54,370 nucleotides of DNA from Planctomycetota bacterium (lineage in GTDB: Bacteria; Planctomycetota; Brocadiia; Brocadiales; Bathyanammoxibiaceae): contig JAHFOV010000005.1 in the NCBI GenBank assembly GCA_023261505.1, positions 6,322 to 60,691 on the forward strand. The letters are read 5' to 3'. The translations under genes were made by a program, and so were the position numbers. Within the stretch, counting starts at the first letter, position 1. Every line of letters starts with the position of its first letter. Shown piece by piece: positions 1 through 8,487 of this stretch. The notes under the pieces were generated by a model. That model was given only the letters and a program-made list of their open reading frames with translations, ran no database searches and was not told where the DNA came from.

Positions 1-377
1 CGGAAAGCATGGAGGTAATGACGCAACACCTCAAAGGGGTTGCCTTCCATTTCCTTTATTCCGGTATCATCAGCCACCGTAACATTGCGGCCTTTACTTT
101 TAAGTACAAGAAAGGGCTGACATCCCAAAAAGGAGTATCTGGATAGACCAGGGAGTCTAAGGGCGCTGTCCAGGAAGAAGAGGGGTTGGTTGCTACCATG
201 CACGCTTAAGAGACGCTGAAAGGCCGTCACGGCATCGCAGTGATGGCGTATTTCTGTAACAATTAGTTCCCTGCTAAGTGCTGTAGGGGCAGGTTTTAAA
301 CCTGCCCCTACTCGGATTGCCTCAGGCAGTGTAGAGCAAAATGGCACTTCAATATGTCCTGATAAGAGAGATGTCAT
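1..377 (-). CDS. pabB: Aminodeoxychorismate/anthranilate synthase component I, N-terminal part (runs off window)
   Basis: Only the first ~125 codons are in the window; the gene continues past position 1. The translation contains FFLDSALRLPGLSRYSFLG, matching the N-terminal substrate-binding region of the PabB/TrpE family (usual form FLDSA..GRYSFLG..P), followed by GNPFEVLRHYL. The family aminates chorismate for folate (PabB) or tryptophan (TrpE); the N-terminus leans towards PabB, but the catalytic C-terminal domain is out of view. The start is the ATG at 375-377, the only ATG near the domain start, with AAGGAG/GAGAGG purine runs upstream. A palindrome at 283-311 lies inside the frame and encodes VGAGLKPAP (residues ~22-32), a segment foreign to the family and apparently an in-frame repeat insertion. 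Confidence 0.75.
   Translation of the reverse strand, partial: MTSLLSGHIEVPFCSTLPEAIRVGAGLKPAPTALSRELIVTEIRHHCDAVTAFQRLLSVHGSNQPLFFLDSALRLPGLSRYSFLGCQPFLVLKSKGRNVTVADDTGIKEMEGNPFEVLRHYLHAF
283..311. repeat. Family A palindrome, in-frame inside pabB
   Basis: Near-perfect palindrome beginning GTAGGGGCAGG and ending CCTGCCCCTAC. On the minus strand it is read as VGAGLKPAP within pabB. The same unit, with a variable centre, recurs at 41456-41484, 47355-47381 and 47480-47507. Confidence 0.9.
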
Positions 378-519
378 GCTTTGGAAAGCCTCTCTAGTTG
401 AGCTTCTCCTTATAGAAAGCTTTAAGGAGCTAATTTTACTGGTTAGCCTATTTCACTGTCAAGAAACGGCTTGTGTATTCTAATACAACATCTGTTTTGA
501 AATTTGTAAACTGCTTCTA

Positions 520-2607
520 CTAAATTCCACACCTATTACCAATTATTTCCACAACATCCAGCACCTTTACAGTGCCAATATTTTTTGCTTTTAATCCATT
601 GGTGAGCATTGTTAGACAGAAGGGGCATGCGGTCGCGATGATATTAGCCCCCGTACCAAGGGCTTGCTCTGTGCGCATTTCGTTAATATTTCGCCCCAAC
701 CTGAGTTCCATCCACATGTGCCCTCCCCCACCCCCACAGCAGAAACCTTTGTTTCTGCTACTTTCCATCTCTTTAAACCCCAATCCGAGCCTTTTCAATA
801 TGTTTCTCGGGGGTTCATAAATGTCGTTGTGCCTGCCTAGATAACAGGGGTCGTGGTATGTAATCATTTCTTCCCTAGTCCCCCTCTTTCCCCCTTTATT
901 AAAGGGGGATTTAGGGGGATTATCCATTAGGAATGGCATGCGAGACAGAAGTCGCTCTATGTACTGTGTATGGTGCCACACCTTGAAATGTCCCCCAAAC
1001 TGGGGATACTCATTCTTTAGTGTGTTAAAGCAGTGAGGGCAACAGGTAACGATTTCTTTGATGTTGTATCTTTTCAGAAGTTCTATGTTCTCTCTGGCCA
1101 GGCGCTGGAACTCAAACTCATTACCAACCCTCCTCAGCGGGTCGCCATTACATCGTTCTTCCCTTCCCAGGATGGTAAAATCCACTCCTGCCTTCTGCAA
1201 AATTTTTGCAAAGGCCCTGACCGCCTTCCGGTTACGCTCATCAAAGGCCCCTGCACAGCCCACCCAAAATAGTAGGGGCATGGCGCGCCGTGCCCCTACG
1301 GGTTCCTGATGCAAGACCTTGATGCCCAGTCCTTCTGCCCAAGCCTCCCTTTTCTCCTGACTAAAGCCGTAAGGATTTTTGGTTGTTTCTATGTTCTTCA
1401 TGGTCCTGATAATTTCTGAGGGATACTTACCCAGCATCAGACCATGTCCACGTCTAAGGTCAATAATTTTCTGCAGATGTTCTATTCCTGCGGGGCAGGC
1501 CTCCTGGCAGGTCAGGCAGGCGGTGCAGGACCATGCTTCCATCGGGTCAATTTTGCCATCCATCAAGGGCGTGGGGACATCCTTTTCCATTTGTTCTTTA
1601 ACATCCAGGATAATCTTCTGTGGTCTGAGAGGTTTTCCGCTCAATGTGGCTGGACAGTAGGCATCACACCTGCCGCACCTCATGCAGGCATCCACATCAA
1701 GTAGTTGCTTCCAGGTAAAGTCTTTTGGAGTAATCGCTCCAAAGACATTTTTCTCAGCGGCCTGCCCTGAACCACTACGGTTCAGGGCCTGCTCAAAATC
1801 TATAGGGCTAAGTGCTCCCCTGGGAGTGGCGTGGGGCAAAAATAGGTTCAAAGGGACGGTAATGAGGTGTAAGAGGTTGGAGTAAGGTATATAGGCTATG
1901 AAGAACATAGCCATGCAAAGGTGAAACCACCACAGATTTCTGTGCAGGCTTTTAAGTGACGATTCTCTTAGCAGGGCCTTTAGTAACCCAGCAATTTGAT
2001 ACCCTACCGGCGAACAGGTCTCCCAGGGAGGGTTCAAAACGGCAATCCTGGACCCCTCTATAAGGAAGCCGGTTACAAGTATGAGAAATAATAGGCCCAG
2101 GATTACGGCATCCTCGGGCCTGTTTTTAAAATGCTTATGTTCTGTTAGGTATCGTCTGTAAGAGGCCAATACTATCCCGAGTAGCATCAGGGCGCCAAAG
2201 AGGTCAAGGGTAAAGGAATAATAGAGGTAAAATCTACCGTAAAGGATAGGCCAGTGGAGATGTAGTTGAATGGCTATCAGACAAGTGCCAATAAAGAGGA
2301 CAAAGAATCCAAAAAATATGAGTCCGTGAATAACCCCGGGCCATTTTTCTTTGAGTATTTCCCTGTGGCTGAAGATAAGCCAGAGGGTCTGTAGGGGCAG
2401 GGCTTGCCCCTGCCCAGGTCTTGTCCCAGCCCCATCGTCTTGGGCAACCGTCTGCCTGAGGCGGATTGCCCCTACAGGCCTCCCCTTTGACCAGAAAAGG
2501 TATCTACGATAAATACCGTAAAGAAAGAACCCAAGGGAGAGGGCAAAGAGGACATACATCCATTGATGGTGGTCTATATTCCAGAATATCTCCCTGGTAG
2601 GGAACAT
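520..2607 (-). CDS. Membrane-bound HdrD/GlpC-like Fe-S oxidoreductase, probable ETF:(mena)quinone oxidoreductase
   Basis: The protein has 695 residues. About five membrane helices (residues ~16-34, 93-115, 130-150, 168-186, 225-248) form a NarI/HdrE-like cytochrome b domain. A [4Fe-4S] dicluster domain follows (CMRCGRCDAYCP at 308-319, CTACLTCQEACP at 361-372), then two CCG domains (~451-525 and ~587-665, with CCGGGGGHMW). This order matches the DUF224 family proposed to pass electrons from electron-transfer flavoprotein to menaquinone in syntrophs and Geobacter. The acyl-CoA dehydrogenase ending 43 bp upstream fits that role; no etfAB lies nearby. Four repeat palindromes are carried in frame (2391-2475, 1764-1788, 1272-1299, 881-919). 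The sulfur and flavin partners are inferred, not seen; other HdrD-like roles remain possible. Confidence 0.8.
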   Translation of the reverse strand: MFPTREIFWNIDHHQWMYVLFALSLGFFLYGIYRRYLFWSKGRPVGAIRLRQTVAQDDGAGTRPGQGQALPLQTLWLIFSHREILKEKWPGVIHGLIFFGFFVLFIGTCLIAIQLHLHWPILYGRFYLYYSFTLDLFGALMLLGIVLASYRRYLTEHKHFKNRPEDAVILGLLFLILVTGFLIEGSRIAVLNPPWETCSPVGYQIAGLLKALLRESSLKSLHRNLWWFHLCMAMFFIAYIPYSNLLHLITVPLNLFLPHATPRGALSPIDFEQALNRSGSGQAAEKNVFGAITPKDFTWKQLLDVDACMRCGRCDAYCPATLSGKPLRPQKIILDVKEQMEKDVPTPLMDGKIDPMEAWSCTACLTCQEACPAGIEHLQKIIDLRRGHGLMLGKYPSEIIRTMKNIETTKNPYGFSQEKREAWAEGLGIKVLHQEPVGARRAMPLLFWVGCAGAFDERNRKAVRAFAKILQKAGVDFTILGREERCNGDPLRRVGNEFEFQRLARENIELLKRYNIKEIVTCCPHCFNTLKNEYPQFGGHFKVWHHTQYIERLLSRMPFLMDNPPKSPFNKGGKRGTREEMITYHDPCYLGRHNDIYEPPRNILKRLGLGFKEMESSRNKGFCCGGGGGHMWMELRLGRNINEMRTEQALGTGANIIATACPFCLTMLTNGLKAKNIGTVKVLDVVEIIGNRCGI
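881..919. repeat. Family B palindrome, in-frame in the Fe-S oxidoreductase
   Basis: A C-run/G-run inverted repeat (CCCCCTTTATT / AAAGGGGGAT, then AGGGGGA). It is translated on the minus strand as NPPKSPFNKGG at residues ~563-573, between the two CCG domains. Confidence 0.85.
1272..1299. repeat. Family A variant palindrome, in-frame
   Basis: GTAGGGGCATGG..CCGTGCCCCTAC palindrome. It is read as VGARRAMPLL immediately before the first CCG motif (FWVGCAGAF) of the Fe-S oxidoreductase. Its ends match those of 283-311 but its centre differs. Confidence 0.85.
1764..1788. repeat. Palindrome GCCCTGAACC..GGTTCAGGGC, in-frame
   Basis: Inverted repeat read as LNRSGSGQA (residues ~275-283) in the linker between the membrane domain and the dicluster domain of the Fe-S oxidoreductase. 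Confidence 0.75.
2391..2475. repeat. Compound family A element, in-frame in a cytoplasmic loop
   Basis: Begins GTAGGGGCA and ends TGCCCCTAC, with an inner GGGGCAGGGC/GCCCCTGCCC pair and a CCTGAGGCGGA motif. It encodes residues ~45-72 of the Fe-S oxidoreductase (rich in G, Q, A, R), located between the first two membrane helices. Confidence 0.8.
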
Positions 2608-2650
2608 TAAAGCTTAAATGTTTAAGGGTTCAAAAGTTTAAGGTTAGTGG

Positions 2651-3808
2651 TCAGGCGAAGGCCTTCAGCCCCAGTATCTCCCGGGCTATAATAAGTTTCT
2701 GTATCTCAGAAGTTCCTTCGTATATAGTAGCTACCCTTGCATCACGATAGTGGCGTTCTATGGGGAATTCGTTAGAGTAACCGTATGCCCCGTGTATTTG
2801 AAGGGCTATGTAGGTAACCTTCTGTGCTGCCTCTGAAGCAAAATACTTGGCTATAGAGGTCACAAAGGTGCTCTTTTCTCCTTTGTTCTTCACATGGGCG
2901 GCCTTATATACCAGAAGCCTTGCGGCCTCCGTCTCCACAACCATCCTGGCAATCATATCCTGTACGAGCTGGAAGGAACCGATGGGTTTATCAAATTGTA
3001 CCCTAGCTCTGGCATAAGACACACTTGCGTCAATGCAGGCCTGACAGGTGCCCACACAACCTGCGGCTACGCTGAACCTGCCATTATCCAGCGCACTCAT
3101 TGCAAGCTTGAAGCCGTTCCCAACGCCTCCCAACATGGCCTCTTCGGGTATGGCGCAGTCCTGAAAAATCATCTCCGCTGTATTAGAGGCCCTGAGACCC
3201 AGCTTATTTTCTATATCACGTGTCTGGTAGCCCTGCACCTTATCACGCTCCACTATAAAGGCAGTAAGCCCTTCGTGTTTTTTTGTCTTATCCGTGCGGG
3301 CAATTACAATGGCAATATCTGCCACGCCTGCATTAGAAATCCAGGTCTTGGTGCCATTAAGAATCCACTTGCCCCCCTTTAGTACAGCAGAGGTACTCAC
3401 ATTGGCCGCATCGCTACCTGCATTGGGTTCCGTAAGGCCAAAGCATCCGATAATTTCACCACTGCAGAGGCGAGGGAGATATTTTCTCTTTTGCTCCTCT
3501 GTGCCCCAGTTAAAGATTAAGAGTTCCACCAGCGAGACCTGCACAGAAAGAGTAGTTCTCACTGAGGAGCACCCTCTGCCTACCTCTTCTGTAATGATGG
3601 CGTGGCTAATAAAATCCAGCCCAGCGCCACCATACTCCTCAGGGATAACAGCCCCCAATAGACCCAGAGGGGCCATCTTCTTGAGAATCTCCCTGGGGAA
3701 GTGACACTTCATGTCATTCTCCCTGGCCACAGGGATAATCTCCTCGTCCACGAACTTCTTTACCATCTCTTTTACAAGCCTCTGTTCCTGGGTCAGCTCA
3801 AAGTCCAT
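2651..3808 (-). CDS. Acyl-CoA dehydrogenase (short/branched-chain type)
   Basis: 385 residues, the normal family length. FAD enzyme that introduces the alpha-beta double bond into acyl-CoA and passes electrons to ETF. Visible signatures: FGLTEPNAGSDA, the KTWISNAG flavin-contact region, and near the C-terminus YEGTSEIQ, whose Glu (~364) is at the position of the catalytic base in butyryl-CoA/glutaryl-CoA-type members. The start ATG is preceded by GAGGAGG at ideal spacing. The gene lies directly upstream of the membrane Fe-S oxidoreductase on the same strand, suggesting a module from acyl-CoA oxidation to the quinone pool. Substrate chain length cannot be told from sequence. Confidence 0.9.
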   Translation of the reverse strand: MDFELTQEQRLVKEMVKKFVDEEIIPVARENDMKCHFPREILKKMAPLGLLGAVIPEEYGGAGLDFISHAIITEEVGRGCSSVRTTLSVQVSLVELLIFNWGTEEQKRKYLPRLCSGEIIGCFGLTEPNAGSDAANVSTSAVLKGGKWILNGTKTWISNAGVADIAIVIARTDKTKKHEGLTAFIVERDKVQGYQTRDIENKLGLRASNTAEMIFQDCAIPEEAMLGGVGNGFKLAMSALDNGRFSVAAGCVGTCQACIDASVSYARARVQFDKPIGSFQLVQDMIARMVVETEAARLLVYKAAHVKNKGEKSTFVTSIAKYFASEAAQKVTYIALQIHGAYGYSNEFPIERHYRDARVATIYEGTSEIQKLIIAREILGLKAFA

Positions 3809-3828
3809 GAGCGCCTCCTCTATAAAGA

Positions 3829-3905
3829 GTTCAGGGGTTAGGGGGTAGGGGCTAGGGTCTATAGCACCGAGGTTAGCTTATTTACTAACCGCTAATCCCT
3901 AGGGG
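3829..3905. repeat. GGGGTTAGGGG-type intergenic repeat with hairpin
   Basis: Upstream of the acyl-CoA dehydrogenase there is a GGGGTTAGGGGGTAGGGG tract followed by a GGTTAG...CTAACC hairpin and the complementary CTAATCCCTAGG. The same G-rich motif recurs at 23293-23312, its complement at 23386-23404, and a related complement at 53120-53140. Function unknown; the inverted arms could form a stem in RNA. Confidence 0.6.
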
Positions 3906-4101
3906 TGTTATTGCCAATGTACCACGATAGGGAAAAAAGTAAATAGCACCATTCCAAGTTTCAACAGAATTGACAAAGGGAACTTAACACCTTTACAAAG
4001 GTCTCCCTACATATTCTACACTGATGGGGTCTTTGCTCTTGACTTTTAGATGGATTCCTTTAACATAGAATAACATGTTGAGGGGTTGTTAGAGAAAAGA
4101 A

Positions 4102-4485
4102 ATGGATGCAAAAGAAATAGCAGCATTTAAGAAAGCTCTCCTAAGCTTGCGGGAGAGGCTGATGGGTAATGTAAACTCTCTTCACGGAGAAGCCCTGGGC
4201 AAGAACCGCCAGGATGCAGCAGGGGACCTTTCTAACGTTCCTTTCCACATGGCAGACCTGGGTACTGACAATTATGAGAGGGACATTACGATTCACCTTA
4301 TGGAGAACGAATCAGAGGCTGTAAGGAGCATAGATCAAGCCCTGGCAAAAATAGAACAAGGCACATTTGGTGTTTGTGAAGGATGTACAAAAAAGATTCC
4401 TAAGACTCGTCTTGTCGCTATACCCCATGCCGGATTATGCCTGGAGTGCCAGAAGAAGGAGGAATCAGAGGCTGGCGCTAGCTAA
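4102..4485 (+). CDS. TraR/DksA-family C4 zinc-finger protein
   Basis: 127 residues. An N-terminal helical region (a coiled-coil hairpin in the family) is followed by a four-Cys zinc finger: CEGC near residue 93 and CLEC near 114. DksA-type proteins bind RNA polymerase through the secondary channel and adjust initiation with ppGpp; shorter relatives such as YocK/RsaL-type have less defined roles. The gap before the GEC/EGC finger and the length fit the short, DksA-like group. Its stop codon overlaps the lspA start by one base (TAATG), so the two are translationally coupled. Whether it is a true DksA functional equivalent is not decidable here. Confidence 0.8.
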   Translation: MDAKEIAAFKKALLSLRERLMGNVNSLHGEALGKNRQDAAGDLSNVPFHMADLGTDNYERDITIHLMENESEAVRSIDQALAKIEQGTFGVCEGCTKKIPKTRLVAIPHAGLCLECQKKEESEAGAS

Positions 4486-4982
4486 TGTATGGACCTTACG
4501 GTCGTCTTTCCCTCATTGTTATATCAGGCATACTCCTGGACCAATTATCTAAGTGGGCTGCCTTTAAATACCTCGCTGTTTCTCAAGTATTGGAACTCAC
4601 CAGTTTTTTCTCCCTGGTTCTAAGTCGTAACAAGGGCGGTGTTTTTGGCCTAATTCAGGGGGCTAATTATCTTTTCATACTGTTTTCTATACTTGCCCTA
4701 TTATTGCTAGTGTGGGTTTATGAACATTCTGAAAAGGGGCGGCTTAGCACGGACCTGGCTTTGGGGTGCATCTTCGCCGGAGCTGTAGGAAATCTCGTGG
4801 ACAGGGTAGTATATGATTATGTAAGAGATTTCATAGACTTACATGCAGGGCTTAGGCACTGGCCCACCTTCAATCTGGCGGATGTGCTTATCTGCGTGGG
4901 GGTAGGGCTTATAGCCTGGAACAGCCTGGTAGCAGGTCACAAAGAAATTAAAAATTCCAGATTACAGATTACAAGTTTCTAA
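4485..4982 (+). CDS. lspA: Lipoprotein signal peptidase (signal peptidase II)
   Basis: 165 residues with four predicted membrane helices. It cleaves prolipoproteins before the lipidated Cys in the inner membrane. Family blocks are complete: LDQLSKW near the N-terminus, RNKGGVFGL, GNLVDR (first catalytic Asp) and FNLADVLI (second catalytic Asp). The adjacent dksA-like/lspA pair is a recurrent arrangement in Gram-negative bacteria. The last ~10 codons (SRLQITSF) are written by the AATTACAA-type repeat that follows, so the natural C-terminus appears to have been extended or replaced by repeat sequence. Confidence 0.95.
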   Translation: MYGPYGRLSLIVISGILLDQLSKWAAFKYLAVSQVLELTSFFSLVLSRNKGGVFGLIQGANYLFILFSILALLLLVWVYEHSEKGRLSTDLALGCIFAGAVGNLVDRVVYDYVRDFIDLHAGLRHWPTFNLADVLICVGVGLIAWNSLVAGHKEIKNSRLQITSF

Positions 4983-5014
4983 TTTGTAATTTGCAATTTG
5001 CAATTTGTAATCCT
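4955..5014. repeat. Family E AT-rich inverted repeat at the lspA/ilvE convergent junction
   Basis: GATTACAGATTACAA followed by several TTTGTAATTTGCAA units that can fold back on it. It spans the end of lspA and the gap to convergent ilvE, so it could act as a bidirectional terminator. Related tracts are at 17334-17458, 19053-19113 and 49512-49540. Confidence 0.7.
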
Positions 5015-5905
5015 TTATACAGTCGGAGTAGTAACCTCTGCGGTTTCCGGGCTTCTGGTAAGTTCCCTGTAGCTCTTCAGGAGGAATTGGGTTACCTTAC
5101 CAGGTTTTCCATTGCCGATAACCCGTCCGTCTATCTTCACAACAGGGACTATCTCTGCAGCCGTCCCCGTCAGGAAACACTCTTCAGCGGTATAGAGTTC
5201 ATATCTGGTAAAAAGTTCCTCCATAACGTGGATGCCACTCCTTTTTGCCAGTTCTATCACAGTATCCCTGGTGATTCCTTTGAGTATACCAGCATTAACG
5301 GGAGGAGTCATAATCTCGCCATGTTTGACAACAAAGATGTTTTCTCCAGTACACTCTGCTACGTAGCCCTCAGCATTGAGCATAACAGCCTCAGAGGCTC
5401 CGGCAATAAGGCTCTCTATCTTGGCCAGAATGTTATTCATGTAGTTGAGGCATTTTATCCTTGGATTGAGGGCCTCAAAGTGATTGCGGATGGTTCTGAC
5501 GGTAACTGCGTCAATACCTACCTCATACAATCTAGGTGGATACAGTTCAATAAAATCAGTAATAATTATTATAGAAGGTTTCTTGCACTTGGTATGCTCC
5601 AGCCCCAGTTTACCCACACCCCTGGTAACCACTAACCTGATATAAGAGTCTTTCAGATTGTTTACCCTCAGAGTATTGTAAAGAGCCTCCATCATCTCTT
5701 CTTTACTGATAGGAATTTGTAGAGCGATAGCCTTGGCGGATTCATAAAGGCGGTCTATGTGTTCCTGAAGTTTGAAGACTTTACCACCATAAGAGCGTAT
5801 ACCTTCGAAGACTCCATCCCCGTAAAGCAGGCCGTGGTCAAAGACAGAAATCTTTGCCTCCTCCTGAGGGAACAATTCGCCATCAATATAAACTTTAAGA
5901 GACAT
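5015..5905 (-). CDS. ilvE: Branched-chain amino acid aminotransferase (fold-type IV PLP enzyme)
   Basis: 296 residues. Catalyses the last step of Val, Leu and Ile synthesis, transferring an amino group from glutamate. Signatures: [16 protein letters not shown] at the N-terminus, the PLP lysine region [27 protein letters not shown], and [10 protein letters not shown] near the C-terminus. A D-amino-acid transaminase or aminodeoxychorismate lyase would share the fold, but the length and the GENIF block favour IlvE. The start ATG is preceded by GAAAGGAG. It fits functionally with cimA and valS at 23.4-27.7 kb, though it is not in the same operon. Confidence 0.9.
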   Translation of the reverse strand: MSLKVYIDGELFPQEEAKISVFDHGLLYGDGVFEGIRSYGGKVFKLQEHIDRLYESAKAIALQIPISKEEMMEALYNTLRVNNLKDSYIRLVVTRGVGKLGLEHTKCKKPSIIIITDFIELYPPRLYEVGIDAVTVRTIRNHFEALNPRIKCLNYMNNILAKIESLIAGASEAVMLNAEGYVAECTGENIFVVKHGEIMTPPVNAGILKGITRDTVIELAKRSGIHVMEELFTRYELYTAEECFLTGTAAEIVPVVKIDGRVIGNGKPGKVTQFLLKSYRELTRSPETAEVTTPTV

Positions 5906-5988
5906 TTACTCTCCTTTCTCGGGGTTTTTGGGTTCAGGGTTAGAAAGTTGTCCGTTGTGGGTCTTACTATGGGATACCACGATTCCTC

Positions 5989-6690
5989 CTATTCTACTAT
6001 CCTACCATCCATCATCCTTACCGTTTTGGTGCCCATTTTTGCAAAACGTTCGTCATGTGTAATAACGACGAAGGTCTGCTTGTTCGTCTCATTAAGTAGC
6101 AAGATTAGTTCCCATATGTCTTGTGCATTCTTTGTGTCCAGGTTTCCTGTCGGCTCATCGCAGAAGAGAACCTCGGGGTCGTTCATCAAGGCTCGTGCGA
6201 AGGCTACCCTTTGTCTCTCGCCTCCAGAGAGCTGATCGGGGCGGTGGTTAGCGCGGTCTGCAAGCCCTACGCGCCTCAATAGCTCCATGGCCTTTTCCCG
6301 CCCTTCCCTCCTTAACATAGCCCACCCAGCACCAGAACTGATAAGTCTTGGCAGCATTACATTCTCCAAAGCAATAAAATCTGGCAGCAGATGATAGAAC
6401 TGAAATACGAAACCAAAGTATTTATTCCTGATCTCCGCCTGCTTGCCATGGCTGAGCAGGCTTAAATCTTCTCCTTCATAGAATATCTTCCCTGAAGTGG
6501 GTGTATCCAGCAGACCCATGATGTGAAGTAGGGTACTCTTGCCTGCCCCAGAAGGACCGACAATAATAAGCCTCTCTCCTTTTTCCACAGATAAGGTAAT
6601 GCCATTTAGAACCCTTAACGTACTACGGCCAACTTTATATTCTTTAAAGACGTCCTTTGCAGAAATAAGGACATGGTTATTTTTGCCCAT
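5989..6690 (-). CDS. lolD: ABC transporter ATPase, LolD-type
   Basis: 233 residues. Walker A GPSGAGKST, signature LSGGERQRVAFARAL and Walker B VLFCDEPTGNLD are intact. The MacB/LolD subfamily features (VEKGER..IVGPSG, GNLD) suggest lipoprotein release to the outer membrane or a related MacB-like export role. The gene starts directly after the lysS stop (TAG-ATG), so the two are co-transcribed. In many Gram-negatives a LolC/E permease sits between lysS and lolD; here it is absent and must be encoded elsewhere if the transporter is functional. Confidence 0.85.
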   Translation of the reverse strand: MGKNNHVLISAKDVFKEYKVGRSTLRVLNGITLSVEKGERLIIVGPSGAGKSTLLHIMGLLDTPTSGKIFYEGEDLSLLSHGKQAEIRNKYFGFVFQFYHLLPDFIALENVMLPRLISSGAGWAMLRREGREKAMELLRRVGLADRANHRPDQLSGGERQRVAFARALMNDPEVLFCDEPTGNLDTKNAQDIWELILLLNETNKQTFVVITHDERFAKMGTKTVRMMDGRIVE

Positions 6691-8166
6691 CTAAGGAGTT
6701 GTATCCCCATCTGAAGGTCTTGATACTGGTCGGAGGAGGGGAAATAGTATTACTTCTCGAATAGATGTGCAATTAGTCAGTATCATTATAAGCCTGTCAA
6801 TTCCAATGCCTAGTCCCCCCGCGGGGGGCATTCCGTACTTGAGCGCCAGCAAAAAGTCTTCATCCACCTTGCCGGCGGTCATTTCGGTGCCAGCCTGTTC
6901 CATGAACCTCTGCCGTTGTTCCAGAGGGGCGTTGAGTTCGGTGTAGGAATTTGCCAGTTCCATGCCTGCAATGTACAGCTCAAAACGCTGGGCCAATTCT
7001 GGCTTGCCTTCGCACAGCCTGGTCAAGGGGCAGAGTGAAGCAGGGTAGTCCAGGACAAAAGTAGGCTCCCAAAGGTTAGTCTCCACTAATTCTTCAAAGA
7101 TTTCATTAGCAATTTTGTCCCGGTTGCCCCCATGTGTGCTTAGCCCAAGCTCCTCAGCCTTCTTCATAAGACTTTTAAGATCGTAAAAATCTACTTCTGC
7201 ATAGTTTTTGAGGAGTTCAACAAAGGTAATCCTCCTCCAAGGAGGTGTCATATCAACAGTCCTCTCTCCATAGGGAATCCGGTAAGCACCATGGAGTTCC
7301 ATAACCAGGGAGGTAATCATACTCTCTGTTAATTCCATCATGTCATTGTAATCGGCATAGGCCTGGTAGGCTTCAAGCATAGTAAACTCTGGGTTATGAC
7401 GGGTGGAAATGCCCTCATTGCGAAAGTTGCGATTTATCTCGTAGACCCTCTCCATTCCTCCCACCAGGAGCCTCTTAAGATAGAGTTCTGGGGCTATGCG
7501 GAGATAAAGGTCTATGTCAAGGGTGTTATGGTGGGTGATGAAGGGTCTTGCCACTGCTCCACCTGGGATAGGCTGCATCATAGGGGTCTCCACTTCTACG
7601 TAACCCCTTTCGTCAAAAAACCTTCTGGTGCCCCTGATAATTTTTACCCTGTTCAGAGAGGTCTTCATTGTCTCAGGGTTAGAGATAAGGTCAAGGTATC
7701 GCTGTCGGTGTCGCAGTTCAACATCCTTCAGGCCGTGCCATTTTTCTGGTGGAGGCAAGAGCGCCTTGGAGAGGAGAGTAAAATTCTCCACTAGGATAGT
7801 TATTTCGCCTGTTCTAGTTTTGAAGACAGTTCCTTCGGCGCCAATGATGTCTCCAATGTCAAGGAGTTTGAATAGCTCAAATTTACCTTCGCCAATTAGG
7901 TCTTTTTTTATATATAGTTGAATCTTACCAGTCCAATCCTTTATATCCAGAAAGGAGGCCTTACCGTGGGGCCTGAGGGTAGCTATTCTACCCGCGGCCC
8001 GTACATGCTTGCCCTCCTCGTTATTGTAATTTTCTACGATGGATTTCAGGCTTTCCTGCCCATTGAACCTCTTACCATAAGGCTCTACCCCCATGGCTTT
8101 GAGCTTTTCTAACTTCTCTAGACGATCTTGTTCAAACTTCTCCATTTTCACTTTTCCCAATAACAC
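6691..8166 (-). CDS. lysS: Lysyl-tRNA synthetase, class II
   Basis: 491 residues. N-terminal OB-fold anticodon-binding domain (~residues 55-150) followed by the class II catalytic core: motif 2 RNFRNEGISTRHNPEFTMLE and motif 3 GLGIGIDRLIMILT. Charges tRNA-Lys in the cytoplasm. Three start codons are possible: GTG at 8164-8166, TTG six bases further, and ATG at 8143-8145 (giving MEKFEQDRLEKL). The ATG gives the usual LysS N-terminus, whereas GAGGAAG is best spaced for the TTG, so the first 7 residues are uncertain. The end of the gene abuts lolD. Confidence 0.95.
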   Translation of the reverse strand: MLLGKVKMEKFEQDRLEKLEKLKAMGVEPYGKRFNGQESLKSIVENYNNEEGKHVRAAGRIATLRPHGKASFLDIKDWTGKIQLYIKKDLIGEGKFELFKLLDIGDIIGAEGTVFKTRTGEITILVENFTLLSKALLPPPEKWHGLKDVELRHRQRYLDLISNPETMKTSLNRVKIIRGTRRFFDERGYVEVETPMMQPIPGGAVARPFITHHNTLDIDLYLRIAPELYLKRLLVGGMERVYEINRNFRNEGISTRHNPEFTMLEAYQAYADYNDMMELTESMITSLVMELHGAYRIPYGERTVDMTPPWRRITFVELLKNYAEVDFYDLKSLMKKAEELGLSTHGGNRDKIANEIFEELVETNLWEPTFVLDYPASLCPLTRLCEGKPELAQRFELYIAGMELANSYTELNAPLEQRQRFMEQAGTEMTAGKVDEDFLLALKYGMPPAGGLGIGIDRLIMILTNCTSIREVILFPLLRPVSRPSDGDTTP

Positions 8167-8487
8167 TTCCTCGCCATTCTATCAAGAAAAGTAGGACTGT
8201 CAAGATTGTTAGCCTGAACTTTGAACAAGAGTTACGACATTAAGTAACTTTTAAATGGCCGGTGGCGATACATCCTTCTTAGATATGCCTTTCTTAAGAT
8301 TATTTTAAGATGTATAATAATTATTTTGTCTGCTTCTACCTCTATGGGCCTGCTTATTTTTTCGAGTTTTACAGCCTATCCTGCATTACTGCAATCTACC
8401 CAGCTACTGCCTTTCAAGACCTTCTTTTTAAGTTTTTTCTTGTAACTGGGTATAATATAGAAAGTAAAATATGAAAAAGGATTAAGC
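8167..8487. other. Divergent lysS/rnpA intergenic region
   Basis: 321 bp, AT-rich, with TATAAT boxes at 8313-8318 and 8451-8456 on the plus strand. No rpmH (L34) gene is present, although L34 usually precedes rnpA. A 44-codon aromatic-rich ORF here lacks a ribosome binding site and was not called. Confidence 0.6.
8428..8456 (+). promoter_or_regulatory. Probable promoter for rnpA
   Basis: A perfect TATAAT at 8451-8456 lies 31 bp before the rnpA ATG. The -35 region (TTAAGT, 17 bp upstream) is weak. Confidence 0.4.

Noticed and set aside
4955-5014. Repeated AATTTGTAATT units as a possible CRISPR array
   Set aside because: No regular repeat-spacer period and no cas genes; they fold as inverted repeats.
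8310-8444. A 44-codon ORF upstream of rnpA (possible rpmH)
   Set aside because: It is aromatic-rich and lacks the Lys/Arg-rich L34 sequence and a ribosome binding site.
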